From positions 3,348,001-3,412,000 of the forward strand of contig NZ_CP027706.1 of assembly GCF_003850565.1 (NCBI RefSeq): a DNA stretch of 64,000 nucleotides, read 5' to 3'. Below, one piece after another: positions 25,370 to 34,239 of the stretch. The stretch is from Pseudomonas sessilinigenes (GTDB lineage Bacteria; Pseudomonadota; Gammaproteobacteria; Pseudomonadales; Pseudomonadaceae). Each line of letters begins with the position of its first letter. Within the stretch, counting starts at the first letter, position 1. Both the position numbers and the translations under genes were made by a program. The notes beneath the pieces are model-generated. The model saw nothing but the letters and a program-made list of their open reading frames with translations, made no database searches and was not told the DNA's origin.

Positions 25370-28300
25370 ATGGAAAAGGCAAAAGGTATCACTATCGTCG
25401 ATATGTTTGAGAGTCAGGCGAAGCTAAGGTCAAGTAAAACTGCCTTGTTGCATCGCTCTGATAGTATAACTTACGGTCTGCTAAATGAGAAAATAAATCA
25501 GTTGGCAAGGCACTTGATTGAACGCGGTGTTGAGAGTGGAGATATTGTTGCGGTATGTGTTGAGCAGTCAATAAGCCGTGTTGTGTTTATGATGGCGATA
25601 GTGAAAGTCGGTGCCGTCTATTTACCTCTTGATCCTGATTACCCCACTGCTAGGTTTGATTTTATTCTTGAAGATACACAAACGGAATTGGTGATAACCT
25701 CAAAAGCATATGAGCATAAATTTTCCGAATTTCGAGGGGCTTTAATTATTCCTGATAGTGATCAGGAGAAGGCTCTAGTTGAAAAGCAATCAAGCGATAA
25801 TGTTTTAAAAGAAATTCCGTTATCCAGTTTGATGTATGTGATCTATACGTCTGGAAGTACCGGGGTTCCGAAAGGAGTAGCCGTTCAACATAGTGCAATA
25901 GCGAGCTTTATTGAAAATGTTCAACCGGTGCTCAATGTTTCATCGGAAAATACCGCTATACAGATTCTTTCTTATACATTCGATGCTTCGTTTGTTGATA
26001 CATGGATGCCACTCCTGATTGGTGCGACATTGTATCTTTATCCAGATAATAAGTTGTTGGGTGAAGCATTGTTGAACTACATTAGGGAGAATCGTATTGA
26101 TACTATCCCAATGATTACTCCGACTATTCTCGCTACATTTCCGACCGGGCAGCCAATAGGAGAGCTTAAAAGTATTGTCGTAGGTGGTGAGGCCTGCGCG
26201 GATAATGTATTTCTGTACTGGGCCGATAGACTTCAAATGTACAATCTTTATGGCCCAACTGAAGCGACAGTTGCTGTAACTTGCCATAAGTATGTGGCTG
26301 GGCAAAGCGTTAAGAATATCGGGAGTCCTTTAGCTGGTGTTGATTTTTATGTATTAGATGAAGAGCTTAAGCCTTCACCTTTAGGGGGGGCAGGTGAGCT
26401 TTTTATTGGTGGTGCGCAACTTGCTCAGGGGTACTTAAATAGGCCGGAGCTGACAAAAGAAAAATTTGTATATATTGATGTGGCTGATCCAAAAACTGGA
26501 AAGCTTGAAAGTAAGAGGCTTTATAGGACTGGCGATATTGTAATGCTATTACCGAACGGAAATATTGAATATATAGGGAGAAACGATACGCAGCTCAAGG
26601 TTCGAGGATTTCGCATTGAATCTGGCGAGATTGAGAACTCAATAAACAGAATAAAAAATATCCGAGAGTCTGCGGTTGTAATAGTGAGTAAGGAACTGGG
26701 ACAGCCAGTGCTAGCGGCTTTTGTTACTCTGTCGAATTATCACGCTAAAGATGAGGTAAAAATAAAGGCGGAGATTAGGAAGGCTCTGCAAAATACTCTT
26801 CCTTCCTACATGGTTCCCGATAAGATTTTTATTTTGGACTATTTTCCGCAGACGGTTAGTGGGAAAATCGATCGAAAAGCACTTCAGTCCTTAATGAAGG
26901 AGGAGGAGCTTTCGTTAGATGATATTGTGGAAGGTGATATTGAGGGGACACTTGTTGCAATATGGAAGCACGTTTTGCAGGCGGACGATATTAAAGCTCA
27001 GGACAATGTTCTTGAAGTAGGAGGGAATTCAGTTGCCATTGTGCGTGTGTTCACCAGTTTGCCAGAGTCTATAAGAAATAAACTGACATTGGTTGATCTT
27101 TATACCTACCCCTGTATTGAGCAGTTGGCGCGAGAGATAAAGCTTCGAGAAAATAAGCGCCCGCTCACGTTTGAAGAGAAAATGCATGAGTCTAAGAAGA
27201 CTCTACTTGGTGATATCAAGCTTGCGGCGGACTATGAATTTCCATCGGATATTGATCCTGGTGTTCTAGCTAATCCAGAAAATATACTATTGACTGGTGC
27301 GACAGGTTTTGTTGGAGTGCACTTGTTGTTGGAGTTGCTAGATAAAACGTCGGCAAAAATATATTGCCTAGTCAGAGCGGAAAGTGCGAAGCATGCTATT
27401 GAGAGGATAAAGTTTACCTTAAGAAAATATAGACTTTCCTGGCCCGAAGAGCAATCTAGTCGAATCCTTCCTATCTTGGGGGACTTTACTCGACCACAAC
27501 TCGGGATGTCGGATTCAGATTTCGATGATACATCAAAAAATATTCAAATTGTCTATCATACCGGTGGAAATGTTAACTATGTAAAGCCATACGCCGAAAT
27601 GAAAGCGGTCAATGTAAATGGGATTCAGGAAATAATTCGCTTTGCGACAACGTCAAAGTTGAAGTATTTGGTTGCCTGTTCCACCATTGCCGTTTTTAGC
27701 TGGGGATATCTGACTACAGGTAAAACATGGATGTGTGAAGATGATGATATCCATCAGAATCTGTCCGTGGTTTGTAGGGATACTAACTATGTCAGAAGCA
27801 AATGGGTTATGGAAAATATCTTGGAGGAAGCAAAAAAGAAAGGGCTGCCTGTTATTGGCATTCGACTAGGATTCGTCATGTGCCAGAATGATAGCGGTGC
27901 TACAGAAATGAACCAGTGGTGGGGAAGTTTCGTACGCTGCTGTGTAGCTCTCGGAACCTATCCCATGATCATGGGGCTTAAGGATCAATTGGTGACTGTG
28001 GACTTTGTAGCAAAAGCCATTGTACATATCTCTCAGAATAAAGAGGCTCCTGGTAAATTCTTTCACCTCGTTCCTGAGCCAGTGCATGACATATCTGTGC
28101 CGGAGTTTTTTGAGAAATTAAATGAGTATTTCGGAATTAAACTCCGGCCTATCCATTATCGTGAGTGGTTAAGTAAATGGAAGGATAATGAACATAGCCC
28201 ACTATATAGCTTGTTAAGCCTATTCACCGAGGAGATCGTTCCAGGAAAATCTCTGGTCGAATCATATGAAATGACTTATTACTTTGATAGGAAGAATACT

Positions 28301-28405
28301 TCTGAGTTCCTTAAAGGAAGTGGAATAGAAACACCTCCAATCGATAAGTCGCTTCTTTCGAGGTATTTGGGCTTTATGGGTATATCTGCACATAGTCCTC
28401 AGTAG
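25370..28405 (+). CDS. NRPS-like adenylation-carrier-reductase enzyme (A-T-R)
   Basis: A 1011-residue, one-module enzyme. The adenylation domain (about 10-510) has YTSGSTGVPKGV (from about 159), NLYGPTEATVAV, RLYRTGD, GRNDTQLKVRGFRIESGEIE and the A10 lysine in VSGKIDRKAL. The pocket region FDASF keeps the Asp that binds an amino group, so an amino acid substrate is likely, but which one is unclear. The carrier motif EVGGNS has Ser554 for phosphopantetheine. The reductase domain begins at NILLTGATGFVG (638-649), with Tyr807 and Lys811 in the short-chain-dehydrogenase spacing. It should release an amino aldehyde or alcohol using NAD(P)H. There is no condensation domain. The ribosome site is ggag. 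Confidence 0.93.
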   Translation: MEKAKGITIVDMFESQAKLRSSKTALLHRSDSITYGLLNEKINQLARHLIERGVESGDIVAVCVEQSISRVVFMMAIVKVGAVYLPLDPDYPTARFDFILEDTQTELVITSKAYEHKFSEFRGALIIPDSDQEKALVEKQSSDNVLKEIPLSSLMYVIYTSGSTGVPKGVAVQHSAIASFIENVQPVLNVSSENTAIQILSYTFDASFVDTWMPLLIGATLYLYPDNKLLGEALLNYIRENRIDTIPMITPTILATFPTGQPIGELKSIVVGGEACADNVFLYWADRLQMYNLYGPTEATVAVTCHKYVAGQSVKNIGSPLAGVDFYVLDEELKPSPLGGAGELFIGGAQLAQGYLNRPELTKEKFVYIDVADPKTGKLESKRLYRTGDIVMLLPNGNIEYIGRNDTQLKVRGFRIESGEIENSINRIKNIRESAVVIVSKELGQPVLAAFVTLSNYHAKDEVKIKAEIRKALQNTLPSYMVPDKIFILDYFPQTVSGKIDRKALQSLMKEEELSLDDIVEGDIEGTLVAIWKHVLQADDIKAQDNVLEVGGNSVAIVRVFTSLPESIRNKLTLVDLYTYPCIEQLAREIKLRENKRPLTFEEKMHESKKTLLGDIKLAADYEFPSDIDPGVLANPENILLTGATGFVGVHLLLELLDKTSAKIYCLVRAESAKHAIERIKFTLRKYRLSWPEEQSSRILPILGDFTRPQLGMSDSDFDDTSKNIQIVYHTGGNVNYVKPYAEMKAVNVNGIQEIIRFATTSKLKYLVACSTIAVFSWGYLTTGKTWMCEDDDIHQNLSVVCRDTNYVRSKWVMENILEEAKKKGLPVIGIRLGFVMCQNDSGATEMNQWWGSFVRCCVALGTYPMIMGLKDQLVTVDFVAKAIVHISQNKEAPGKFFHLVPEPVHDISVPEFFEKLNEYFGIKLRPIHYREWLSKWKDNEHSPLYSLLSLFTEEIVPGKSLVESYEMTYYFDRKNTSEFLKGSGIETPPIDKSLLSRYLGFMGISAHSPQ

Positions 28406-28413
28406 CTCTTGAT

Positions 28414-28447
28414 AGCAGTGCGTCACTGCGTGATGCACTGCTTTTTT
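28414..28447 (+). terminator. Terminator-like hairpin between the NRPS-like and thioesterase genes
   Basis: agcagtgc (28414-28421) pairs perfectly with gcactgct (28435-28442), with a further partial inner stem, followed by six T. This is a classic intrinsic terminator, yet the thioesterase gene begins only 14 bp later in the same direction. It probably works as a partial terminator that lowers thioesterase expression. Confidence 0.75.
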
Positions 28448-28460
28448 AATTAGAGAACCT

Positions 28461-29159
28461 ATGCTTATGAAGAAGCCACAAATATTTACTTTACATTTTG
28501 CGGGTGGAAACTGTTACTCATACCAGTTTATGAAACCGGCGTTGCTTGATTTTGATGTTGTCTCGGTAGAGTTGCCTGGAAGAGGAAGGAGAATGGCTGA
28601 GCCACTTATCCGAGGCTTCGAGGCCGCTGCTAAAGACATGTTTCAGCAAATTGTATCACAGCTTACTGGGAGTTCTTTTATTTTATATGGACATAGTATG
28701 GGGGCAATACTCGGTTTGAAGGTCGCGCGAATGCTAGAGGACTATGAGAAAAAACCATCAGCTCTTATTTTTACCGGACATGCAGGTCCAAAATTAGTTA
28801 AATATAAGAATACTGCTTTTCTTGAGACTCAGGAGCTAAAGCAGGTGTTACTTGATCTTGGCGGCTTGCCTGACAGTGTCATACATAATTCGGAGTTGTT
28901 TTCATTTTTTGAACCTGTTATCAGAGCTGATTTTGAAGTGGCTGAGCGTGCAGACAGCTATGAATTTGAACCGGTTGATATTCCACTTCATGTAGTGATG
29001 GGGACCGAAGAGGACTTCTCAGACAAAATCGGTTTGTGGGAAAAGTATACAACATCTAGTTTTAGTAAGGGTCTACTTAGTGGTGATCACTTTTTTATTC
29101 ATAATCATATTTGTGAAATAGCTGCTATTGCAAAGTCAATGTTGTCAAAAGAAGGCTAG
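28461..29159 (+). CDS. Type II thioesterase (GrsT/RifR family)
   Basis: A 232-residue alpha/beta hydrolase. The family start FTLHFAGGNCYSYQFM gives the oxyanion region. ELPGRGRRM follows, then the nucleophile elbow YGHSMGA with Ser79. The acid is expected after VMGTEEDF, and the catalytic His lies in SGDHFFIHNH. Such stand-alone thioesterases clean misloaded acyl groups from carrier domains, here presumably that of the neighbouring A-T-R enzyme. A second ATG lies two codons in and could be used. AT-rich composition matches the NRPS-like gene and differs from the flanks. Confidence 0.92.
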   Translation: MLMKKPQIFTLHFAGGNCYSYQFMKPALLDFDVVSVELPGRGRRMAEPLIRGFEAAAKDMFQQIVSQLTGSSFILYGHSMGAILGLKVARMLEDYEKKPSALIFTGHAGPKLVKYKNTAFLETQELKQVLLDLGGLPDSVIHNSELFSFFEPVIRADFEVAERADSYEFEPVDIPLHVVMGTEEDFSDKIGLWEKYTTSSFSKGLLSGDHFFIHNHICEIAAIAKSMLSKEG

Positions 29160-29424
29160 AGCCCGCTGAGGAGTAAACCTAGGAATTACTTTGTAGGTGA
29201 GGCTTTCTGCTCTATCTTCAAGGAATTTCGCCTAGTGGTTTGGTTGAGTTCTTCGGTGCTCAATACGTAGCCGGCATACCTAAAACGAAGCTCAGGCTAG
29301 TAAGTATTTTTATATGCTAGTGTTACCAAAATCAAAGTAATTTTATACGGCTGAGGCACGGTAGCTTATTAGTTTATAATCTTTTAGTTAATTTTGATGT
29401 TGAAGGTTGTTAGTTTTATAAAAG

Positions 29425-29442
29425 GGCCACCCAAAGGTGGCC
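29425..29442 (-). terminator. Terminator after the SNF2 helicase gene
   Basis: ggccacc (29425-29431) and ggtggcc (29436-29442) form a perfect 7-bp stem with a 4-base loop. On the minus strand it lies 6 bp after the helicase stop and is followed by cctttta, so it likely ends the long minus-strand maintenance operon. Confidence 0.75.
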
Positions 29443-29447
29443 GTGAG

Positions 29448-31691
29448 TTATGCAGCAATGAGTTGTCTGGCCAGTGCCATTTCAACCGAGTCTCCATCTT
29501 GGTTCAGAGAGTCCAATCCTGACTCCGGCACATCTCCTGACGTGCTTTGAGCTACTGCGATCTTCTTGGCCATAAGCTGCAGGCAGGTAATCTGCGAGCT
29601 GCCGGCATAGCCAAAAAAAATTACACGCACTGGATGTTTCTGCCCGATACGCCAGGACCGTCGTGCTGCTTGCTGCAGGGTGTAAACGTTGTACCCCGTC
29701 TGCAGAAACACGATGGTTGGAAAATCAAGCAGGTCCAGCCCGGTCTTGACCAGCTCCGGATTGGTGATCAGCACATCGATGCCACGGTCGACCTGATCGA
29801 GGATCCAGTCTTCACGGCGAGAGGTGTCAACGCTGGCCCGCAGTACCGCCACCTTGAGACCGGCCTGCTCGAGGACCTTCTTCAGCCTGGACGTTGTGTC
29901 GCGTGTCCCGCTGTAGACGGTGTAGGCGAGGACCTTGCGGCCTTTCGCTTTCTCCTCGATGCAAAGGCTTAACAAAGCCTGCTCCTTGGGCATCAGCTGC
30001 TCGTCGTTGAAAATCGCCGGCACGAAGGCCAGGGTATCGCGAGTGCGTGGGTGCTTGACCATCTCCGATCGGAAGCAGCAGTCTGGCCAGGCCAGCAGCA
30101 CATTGAGGACAACGCCCAGAAGGGTGGTGTCTCGCCGTGCAAGGGCTTGTCTAAGCTCCGCTGTCAGCTTGGAGGCCAGGCTCTGGTAGGCGGATGCCTG
30201 ACCAGGTGCCATTGGTACGTCGATAAACTCCTCGTTGTAGGTAGGTAGGATGTTCCCGCCGATGTCTTTCAGCTTGAGGAACACGGTGAAGGGCAGTACG
30301 AAGCGGTGGATGCCTTTCGGGCCGAAGCCCGGGGCTTTCACTGTTCGAACTGAGAGCTTCTTGCCTTTGGCTGTCTTGTGCGAATCTCCATCGCGCTCGG
30401 TATAGATGTCTTTCAGGACCCCGTGATCGCGCATGAACGCCATGGCCGCGGGCGCCATGCTGCCACGTGCGTTAGGCCGATAGCCGTCCTCGATCATTCG
30501 GCGGGTCAGAATACGGAACAGAAGGTAGAACAGGTCGTCGGCGTAGCCGCCCATAAGCGTCCCGGTCAACAGCACGGTTTTGCGTGCCTTTGCCGCGAGA
30601 ACACCCATAGCTTGGCCCTGGGCCGATCCGCTGTTCTTGTACTCATGCCCCTCATCAACAACCAGTAGGTCGAAGAACCCATCCGGTAGGTAGCGCTTGA
30701 TGAACTCTGTTGGTTGATAGCCGCCTTCGCCGAACCCGAATTCGATGTTGGCCATCGCTCGCTCCATACGCTTGGCTTGGCGATCGCTGAAGATGAAGTT
30801 GCCCTTGGTGTCCATTAGGTTGATGAACTCGGAAACGTTGTCCACCAACATCGAGGCCAGAAAGTCTTCGCCAAAGTCGTTGAGTAGCCGCTCTGCCCGG
30901 ACTGGGCCGATCGTGGGTATACGGCACATCGATTTCAAAATCGTAGAGCGCCGGTCGCCGCCATCTGCTTTACCAGGGCGCATGAGTGTCCAGAGAGCCG
31001 CATTGCAGGCGTTGCAGTTGCGGCGGCGATCACCACGTTCGAACTCGTCCACGGTAACCAGGTTGCCCTCCAGGTCCTCGAGGACCTGGCCGCAATCTGG
31101 GCAAGCTGCGAGTCGTTGTCCGCCGGCGGCGCGCCTTTTAGAGCAGGCGAGCCGCCAGTGAAACCCCATGCGCATCCGCACACGACCGAGGATGAAGAAC
31201 TCCTGGCGACCGTCATAGGTTTGCCCCAACTGATCACGCAGCTTGAGCAGCTTGATCAGCGTATCGGGGCCATTCAATACCCACACACGGGCATCTGGGA
31301 TGGTCTCTAGGATCTCACGGCGCCATTTGTAGACCAGGTGAGGTGGGGAAATGACGAGAGTTCGACGATAGCCTGCTGAGTGCATAACGGCAGCAACAGC
31401 GATGGCCATCATCGTTTTCCCGGTACCCATCTCGGCGTTGATGATCGCGGCCTGCTCATTGCGATCGAGTAGCAGTGCTGCAATGGCTTGGACGACATCA
31501 GCCTGGGCCGCAAACGGCTTGCGCTTGAGGTTGTCCATTACTGCCTGGCGCTGTTCGTGAGCAATCCCGGTGTAAACAGGAGGGTTGGAGCGGTTCAACG
31601 ACTCAAGGAGTTCATCACCAAATTCATCGATGAAATCGGTGAGGTTGATGTTCAGGGGGGAAGTAGCCAGTGGCTGAGTTAAAGCGTTCAT
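29448..31691 (-). CDS. SNF2-type DEAD/DEAH helicase with zinc-finger insert
   Basis: A 747-residue helicase. Walker A is NAEMGTGKTMMAIAVA at about 85-100, motif Ia LVISPPHLVYKWRREI, motif II DEGHEY, motif III VLLTGTLMGG. The second RecA lobe has VLITNPELVKTGLDL and the SNF2 arginine-finger region QQAARRSWRIGQ. An insert with CPDCGQ ... CNACNA probably binds zinc. The start MNALTQPL (31691) is preferred over an ATG two codons earlier because the ggag site is properly spaced only for it. Related elements carry such a helicase next to a DUF6094 gene. Its function is unproven, and DNA remodelling in maintenance or defence is possible. Confidence 0.88.
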   Translation of the reverse strand: MNALTQPLATSPLNINLTDFIDEFGDELLESLNRSNPPVYTGIAHEQRQAVMDNLKRKPFAAQADVVQAIAALLLDRNEQAAIINAEMGTGKTMMAIAVAAVMHSAGYRRTLVISPPHLVYKWRREILETIPDARVWVLNGPDTLIKLLKLRDQLGQTYDGRQEFFILGRVRMRMGFHWRLACSKRRAAGGQRLAACPDCGQVLEDLEGNLVTVDEFERGDRRRNCNACNAALWTLMRPGKADGGDRRSTILKSMCRIPTIGPVRAERLLNDFGEDFLASMLVDNVSEFINLMDTKGNFIFSDRQAKRMERAMANIEFGFGEGGYQPTEFIKRYLPDGFFDLLVVDEGHEYKNSGSAQGQAMGVLAAKARKTVLLTGTLMGGYADDLFYLLFRILTRRMIEDGYRPNARGSMAPAAMAFMRDHGVLKDIYTERDGDSHKTAKGKKLSVRTVKAPGFGPKGIHRFVLPFTVFLKLKDIGGNILPTYNEEFIDVPMAPGQASAYQSLASKLTAELRQALARRDTTLLGVVLNVLLAWPDCCFRSEMVKHPRTRDTLAFVPAIFNDEQLMPKEQALLSLCIEEKAKGRKVLAYTVYSGTRDTTSRLKKVLEQAGLKVAVLRASVDTSRREDWILDQVDRGIDVLITNPELVKTGLDLLDFPTIVFLQTGYNVYTLQQAARRSWRIGQKHPVRVIFFGYAGSSQITCLQLMAKKIAVAQSTSGDVPESGLDSLNQDGDSVEMALARQLIAA

Positions 31692-31714
31692 GTGCATCTC
31701 CTGCAGGTGGAAAG

Positions 31715-31753
31715 CAGGGCATGCACGACCCCTACGGGTATTGGCATACCCTG
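31715..31753 (-). promoter_or_regulatory. Leader hairpin before the SNF2 helicase gene
   Basis: cagggcatgc (31715-31724) pairs with gcataccctg (31744-31753) with one mismatch, and an inner accc/gggt stem fits in its loop. In the transcript it lies about 25 nt before the helicase start codon. It is one of a series of such leaders. Confidence 0.65.
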
Positions 31754-31782
31754 CGGGTTGGTTTGGGAGTTATGGACGGGGT

Positions 31783-33222
31783 TTAGTAATCGCTGGGGAG
31801 CAGCAAAGTTGTGTAACTGCGATCCGCTTCGGTGATGATCCAGAGCTTGGTTTCACCGCCGGCATCGATGTCATAGCTGGAGAACAGCCTGTCACCGTGT
31901 ATCAGCGCGTTCTTGTTCGAAGCCCGGTCGTCATCGCATTGTTCCCCCCAGTCGCCGGACAGATGACGCCTGAGGAATTGGGTAGGGTCGAGGTGTTCAG
32001 TTTCAACCAGGTGGCTGAGAGTGGAGGTCATTACGATCCGGCCCGGATTGAAGAGCGGTCCTGCTGCTCGTTCCTCAGGCACAGATGCTTCGTCATTGGT
32101 CCCTGCCGAAGAGCTGATGGTCAGCACTCGGCCAAGATTCACTGACGAAGGCGTCATGTCCCACGCTCGGATGATTGGGATAAATCGATCGGTGAGGATC
32201 CTGACCTCTGTGACGTTGCCTTTCTCATCCTCGGTGAATTCGGTCTTGCGCACCTTGTCCTTGTAGGTGTCACCCTTCACGACCAAGGTACGCCCAGACT
32301 TCGAGCGTACAACGCCTGAGATTGCGCCGGCCGCTAGGGCTAGTGCCAGGTGCCAGCGCGAGAGTTCACGGACTGGCGGCCTGAGTTGTAGGCCGATTTG
32401 CCCGAAGTGCAGGTTGAAATCAGGCCAAAGGCCTCGCAGTCGCTGTATCTCGGATGCGAACTGCGTAGGCTCCAAGGTGACACGGTAGAAGTGTTCCAGC
32501 TCGTTTGCAGCTGATGGGATCAGGTACGGTTCCCATGGCCATGAGGCCGGTATTAGTTCCGCCTGTTCCTGACCTGCGCCGATTGCCTGCAGTTGAGACT
32601 TCACCTGGTTAACGTGAGTTCTGGCCAGGTCCTGCCGGCGCACTCGGATGCCGAAGATCACTACCTGCTTGAATGTGGGGTCCGCAGCGCTGTAAATGCG
32701 CAGGCTGGCAAAGTGGTTGCTGAGCCATCCTGATAGTTCGTCGTCAAGCACATAGTGCGGAACGATCAACACCATCACCCCACCGTACTGCAGGAGGGGA
32801 AGGCAGCGCTGGTAGAACGCTTTTTCCAGACGCCGCCGGCCGCTGCCCTGGTACTGCGAGGCACCGGAGTGATCCGCGACCAGGTCGCCGTAGGGTGGGT
32901 TGAGCCAGAGCAAGCCGAACGACTGCCGGCTGATCAGGGTGTCGAAGAGATCGCTGTGCAGCACTCGATCGAGAAGGCCTCGAGCATGGTCTGCGCGCTC
33001 GGCATCGTATTCGACGGCGAATGCGTGGACCTGGTCGCGACCGAGCAGGTGAGCTGCTTCAGCCAGCGCTACACCTTCACCGCCACAGGGGTCGAAGATC
33101 CTCATTTTTCCGGATTGAGCTTGAACGAGCGCCTGCAGAGAGCGCTCGAGGGTGACTTCGTCGGTTGGATAGTAGCCATTGCGAGCAAAGTTTCGTGCAA
33201 GGCGGGGAAACATTAGGGCCAT
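31783..33222 (-). CDS. DUF6094 protein, probable adenine-type DNA methyltransferase fold
   Basis: A 479-residue protein. MFPRLARNFARNGYYPTD precedes motif I, FDPCGGEGVALAEAA (SAM binding), an acidic motif VEYDAERADHA, and motif IV LLWLNPPYGD, the NPPY of N6-adenine methyltransferases. KQVVIFGIRVRRQDLA follows. The second half (about 250-479), with WHLALALAAGAISGVV and GRTLVVKGDTYK, is family-specific. DNA methylation of the element, perhaps against host restriction, is a fair inference but has not been shown for the family to my knowledge. It lies between the SNF2 helicase gene and a 200-aa unknown. Ribosome site aagga precedes ATG 33222. Confidence 0.85.
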   Translation of the reverse strand: MALMFPRLARNFARNGYYPTDEVTLERSLQALVQAQSGKMRIFDPCGGEGVALAEAAHLLGRDQVHAFAVEYDAERADHARGLLDRVLHSDLFDTLISRQSFGLLWLNPPYGDLVADHSGASQYQGSGRRRLEKAFYQRCLPLLQYGGVMVLIVPHYVLDDELSGWLSNHFASLRIYSAADPTFKQVVIFGIRVRRQDLARTHVNQVKSQLQAIGAGQEQAELIPASWPWEPYLIPSAANELEHFYRVTLEPTQFASEIQRLRGLWPDFNLHFGQIGLQLRPPVRELSRWHLALALAAGAISGVVRSKSGRTLVVKGDTYKDKVRKTEFTEDEKGNVTEVRILTDRFIPIIRAWDMTPSSVNLGRVLTISSSAGTNDEASVPEERAAGPLFNPGRIVMTSTLSHLVETEHLDPTQFLRRHLSGDWGEQCDDDRASNKNALIHGDRLFSSYDIDAGGETKLWIITEADRSYTTLLLPSDY

Positions 33223-33245
33223 GATGGTTCCTTGAGTGAGAGAGC

Positions 33246-33848
33246 TCAGGCCTGCGCCTGAGCTTCGGTTGTTAAGTGACCTTGGCGAATGAGGTCGCCA
33301 AGTTGCGGCTCGAGGACGTCGAGCTGGAGAGCAAGCCGCCAGGCGCTGACGTTGCCGATCGAGCCAGGTAGAGCCGTCAGCATCTGCTGCTGGGTGAGGA
33401 CGTCCATCACCGGCTCACGCCAGTGTGGGAGTAGGGGAAGCGGGCATGTCTCCATGACCAGCGGCCACAGCCGAAGCAGGGGATCCTGGTCACGCTCCAG
33501 GAGCGCAAAGGCAAAGTGATTGGCCTGGTCGGGCGCCGAGGCGCGTCGATCGAAAAGCCAGAGGTGCAACATGCCGCCGAATAAGGTCCCGCGGAACTGC
33601 CGCGTTGTGCGCTTTTCAAGCATGTCCTGGTTGGGAAATACGGGAATGCTTCGACCGTCCATGAGGATGTGAAACTGGTCGAGACCATTTTCATCCCGTC
33701 CGAGCGTGAGCCTGGCCAGGAACTCCTGCAGTGCGGTGTCGCGGCCCCAGGCCGACATGAAGACTAGATTACGCTGCTCATCGCAGACGCAAGCATCGAC
33801 ATACAGGTCAGGGCATTCCTCAATCTGATACAGCGGAGTGGAACGCAT
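33246..33848 (-). CDS. Hypothetical protein, 200 aa
   Basis: A soluble protein of 200 residues with no signal peptide. It has strand-like parts (DLYVDACVCDEQRNLVFMSAWG; FHILMDGRSIPVFP) and a helical end (QQQMLTALPGSIGNVSAWRLALQLDVLEPQLGD). I do not recognise a named family. Genes of this size next to DUF6094 are familiar in related elements. The start is set by ggagg before ATG 33848. A strong leader hairpin lies upstream, and the DUF6094 gene follows 24 bp after its stop. Confidence 0.7.
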   Translation of the reverse strand: MRSTPLYQIEECPDLYVDACVCDEQRNLVFMSAWGRDTALQEFLARLTLGRDENGLDQFHILMDGRSIPVFPNQDMLEKRTTRQFRGTLFGGMLHLWLFDRRASAPDQANHFAFALLERDQDPLLRLWPLVMETCPLPLLPHWREPVMDVLTQQQMLTALPGSIGNVSAWRLALQLDVLEPQLGDLIRQGHLTTEAQAQA

Positions 33849-33879
33849 GTTTGCCTCCAGAGAGGAGGCGCACTCCCAA

Positions 33880-33895
33880 GGGGCGTGAACGCCCC
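33880..33895 (-). promoter_or_regulatory. Leader hairpin before the 200-aa gene
   Basis: ggggcgt (33880-33886) pairs perfectly with acgcccc (33889-33895). The stem can extend imperfectly through the flanking ccc and tggg. It ends about 31 nt before the start codon. Confidence 0.65.
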
Positions 33896-33918
33896 CTGGG
33901 GTGAGTGGTGGTAGAGGT

Positions 33919-34173
33919 TTACCGGAATGTTCCGGTGCTTGGGTCGAACGCGGTTGCAGTTGTCTGTCGAAGCGGTCCTTGACCCTGATGAAAAATCTGA
34001 ATCAGGTATTGGCTACGCAGCTCTACAGCAGCTTCGGCCTGTTCTAAGGACAAGCCGAGTTCTTCGATGAAAAAGTCGACCAATTCCTCTTTTGTTGCCG
34101 AGTCGTTGTTGGACAACTCTTCTTCAACATTTGAAAGGGTTTGTTCGCTCAGATTGCTGAACAGTGGGTTCAT
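33919..34173 (-). CDS. Small acidic hypothetical protein, 84 aa
   Basis: An acidic helical N-terminal two thirds (NLSEQTLSNVEEELSNNDSAT, EELVDFFIEELGLSLEQAEAAVELR) suggests a small helical bundle. The tail is Gln/Thr-rich. The start MNPLFSNL is set by aggag. The first residues resemble those of the next gene product (MNPIFNH), hinting that the two are distant relatives. No family recognised. Confidence 0.6.
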   Translation of the reverse strand: MNPLFSNLSEQTLSNVEEELSNNDSATKEELVDFFIEELGLSLEQAEAAVELRSQYLIQIFHQGQGPLRQTTATAFDPSTGTFR

Positions 34174-34194
34174 TGGGTTGCTCCTGGTTGAAAT

Positions 34195-34223
34195 GAGGAG
34201 CCCCCTGAGGAGGCTCCTCAGGG
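34195..34223 (-). promoter_or_regulatory. Leader with two mutually exclusive hairpins
   Basis: gaggagcc (34195-34202) pairs with ggctcctc (34212-34219). Alternatively, ccctgagg (34203-34210) pairs with cctcaggg (34216-34223). Both stems are perfect 8-mers and share bases, so only one can form. It lies about 22 nt before ATG 34173 and is followed by tttcaacc and the ribosome site. Confidence 0.65.
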
Positions 34224-34239
34224 TGTGGTTGAACAGCGA

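Noticed and set aside
25370..28405. Lys2-type alpha-aminoadipate reductase of primary metabolism
   Set aside because: The domain order is the same, but bacteria do not use this route for lysine, and the mobile-element context with a type II thioesterase favours secondary metabolism.
32755..33216. A 153-codon plus-strand frame opposite the DUF6094 gene
   Set aside because: Antisense to the NPPYG and DPCGGEG motifs; no support of its own.
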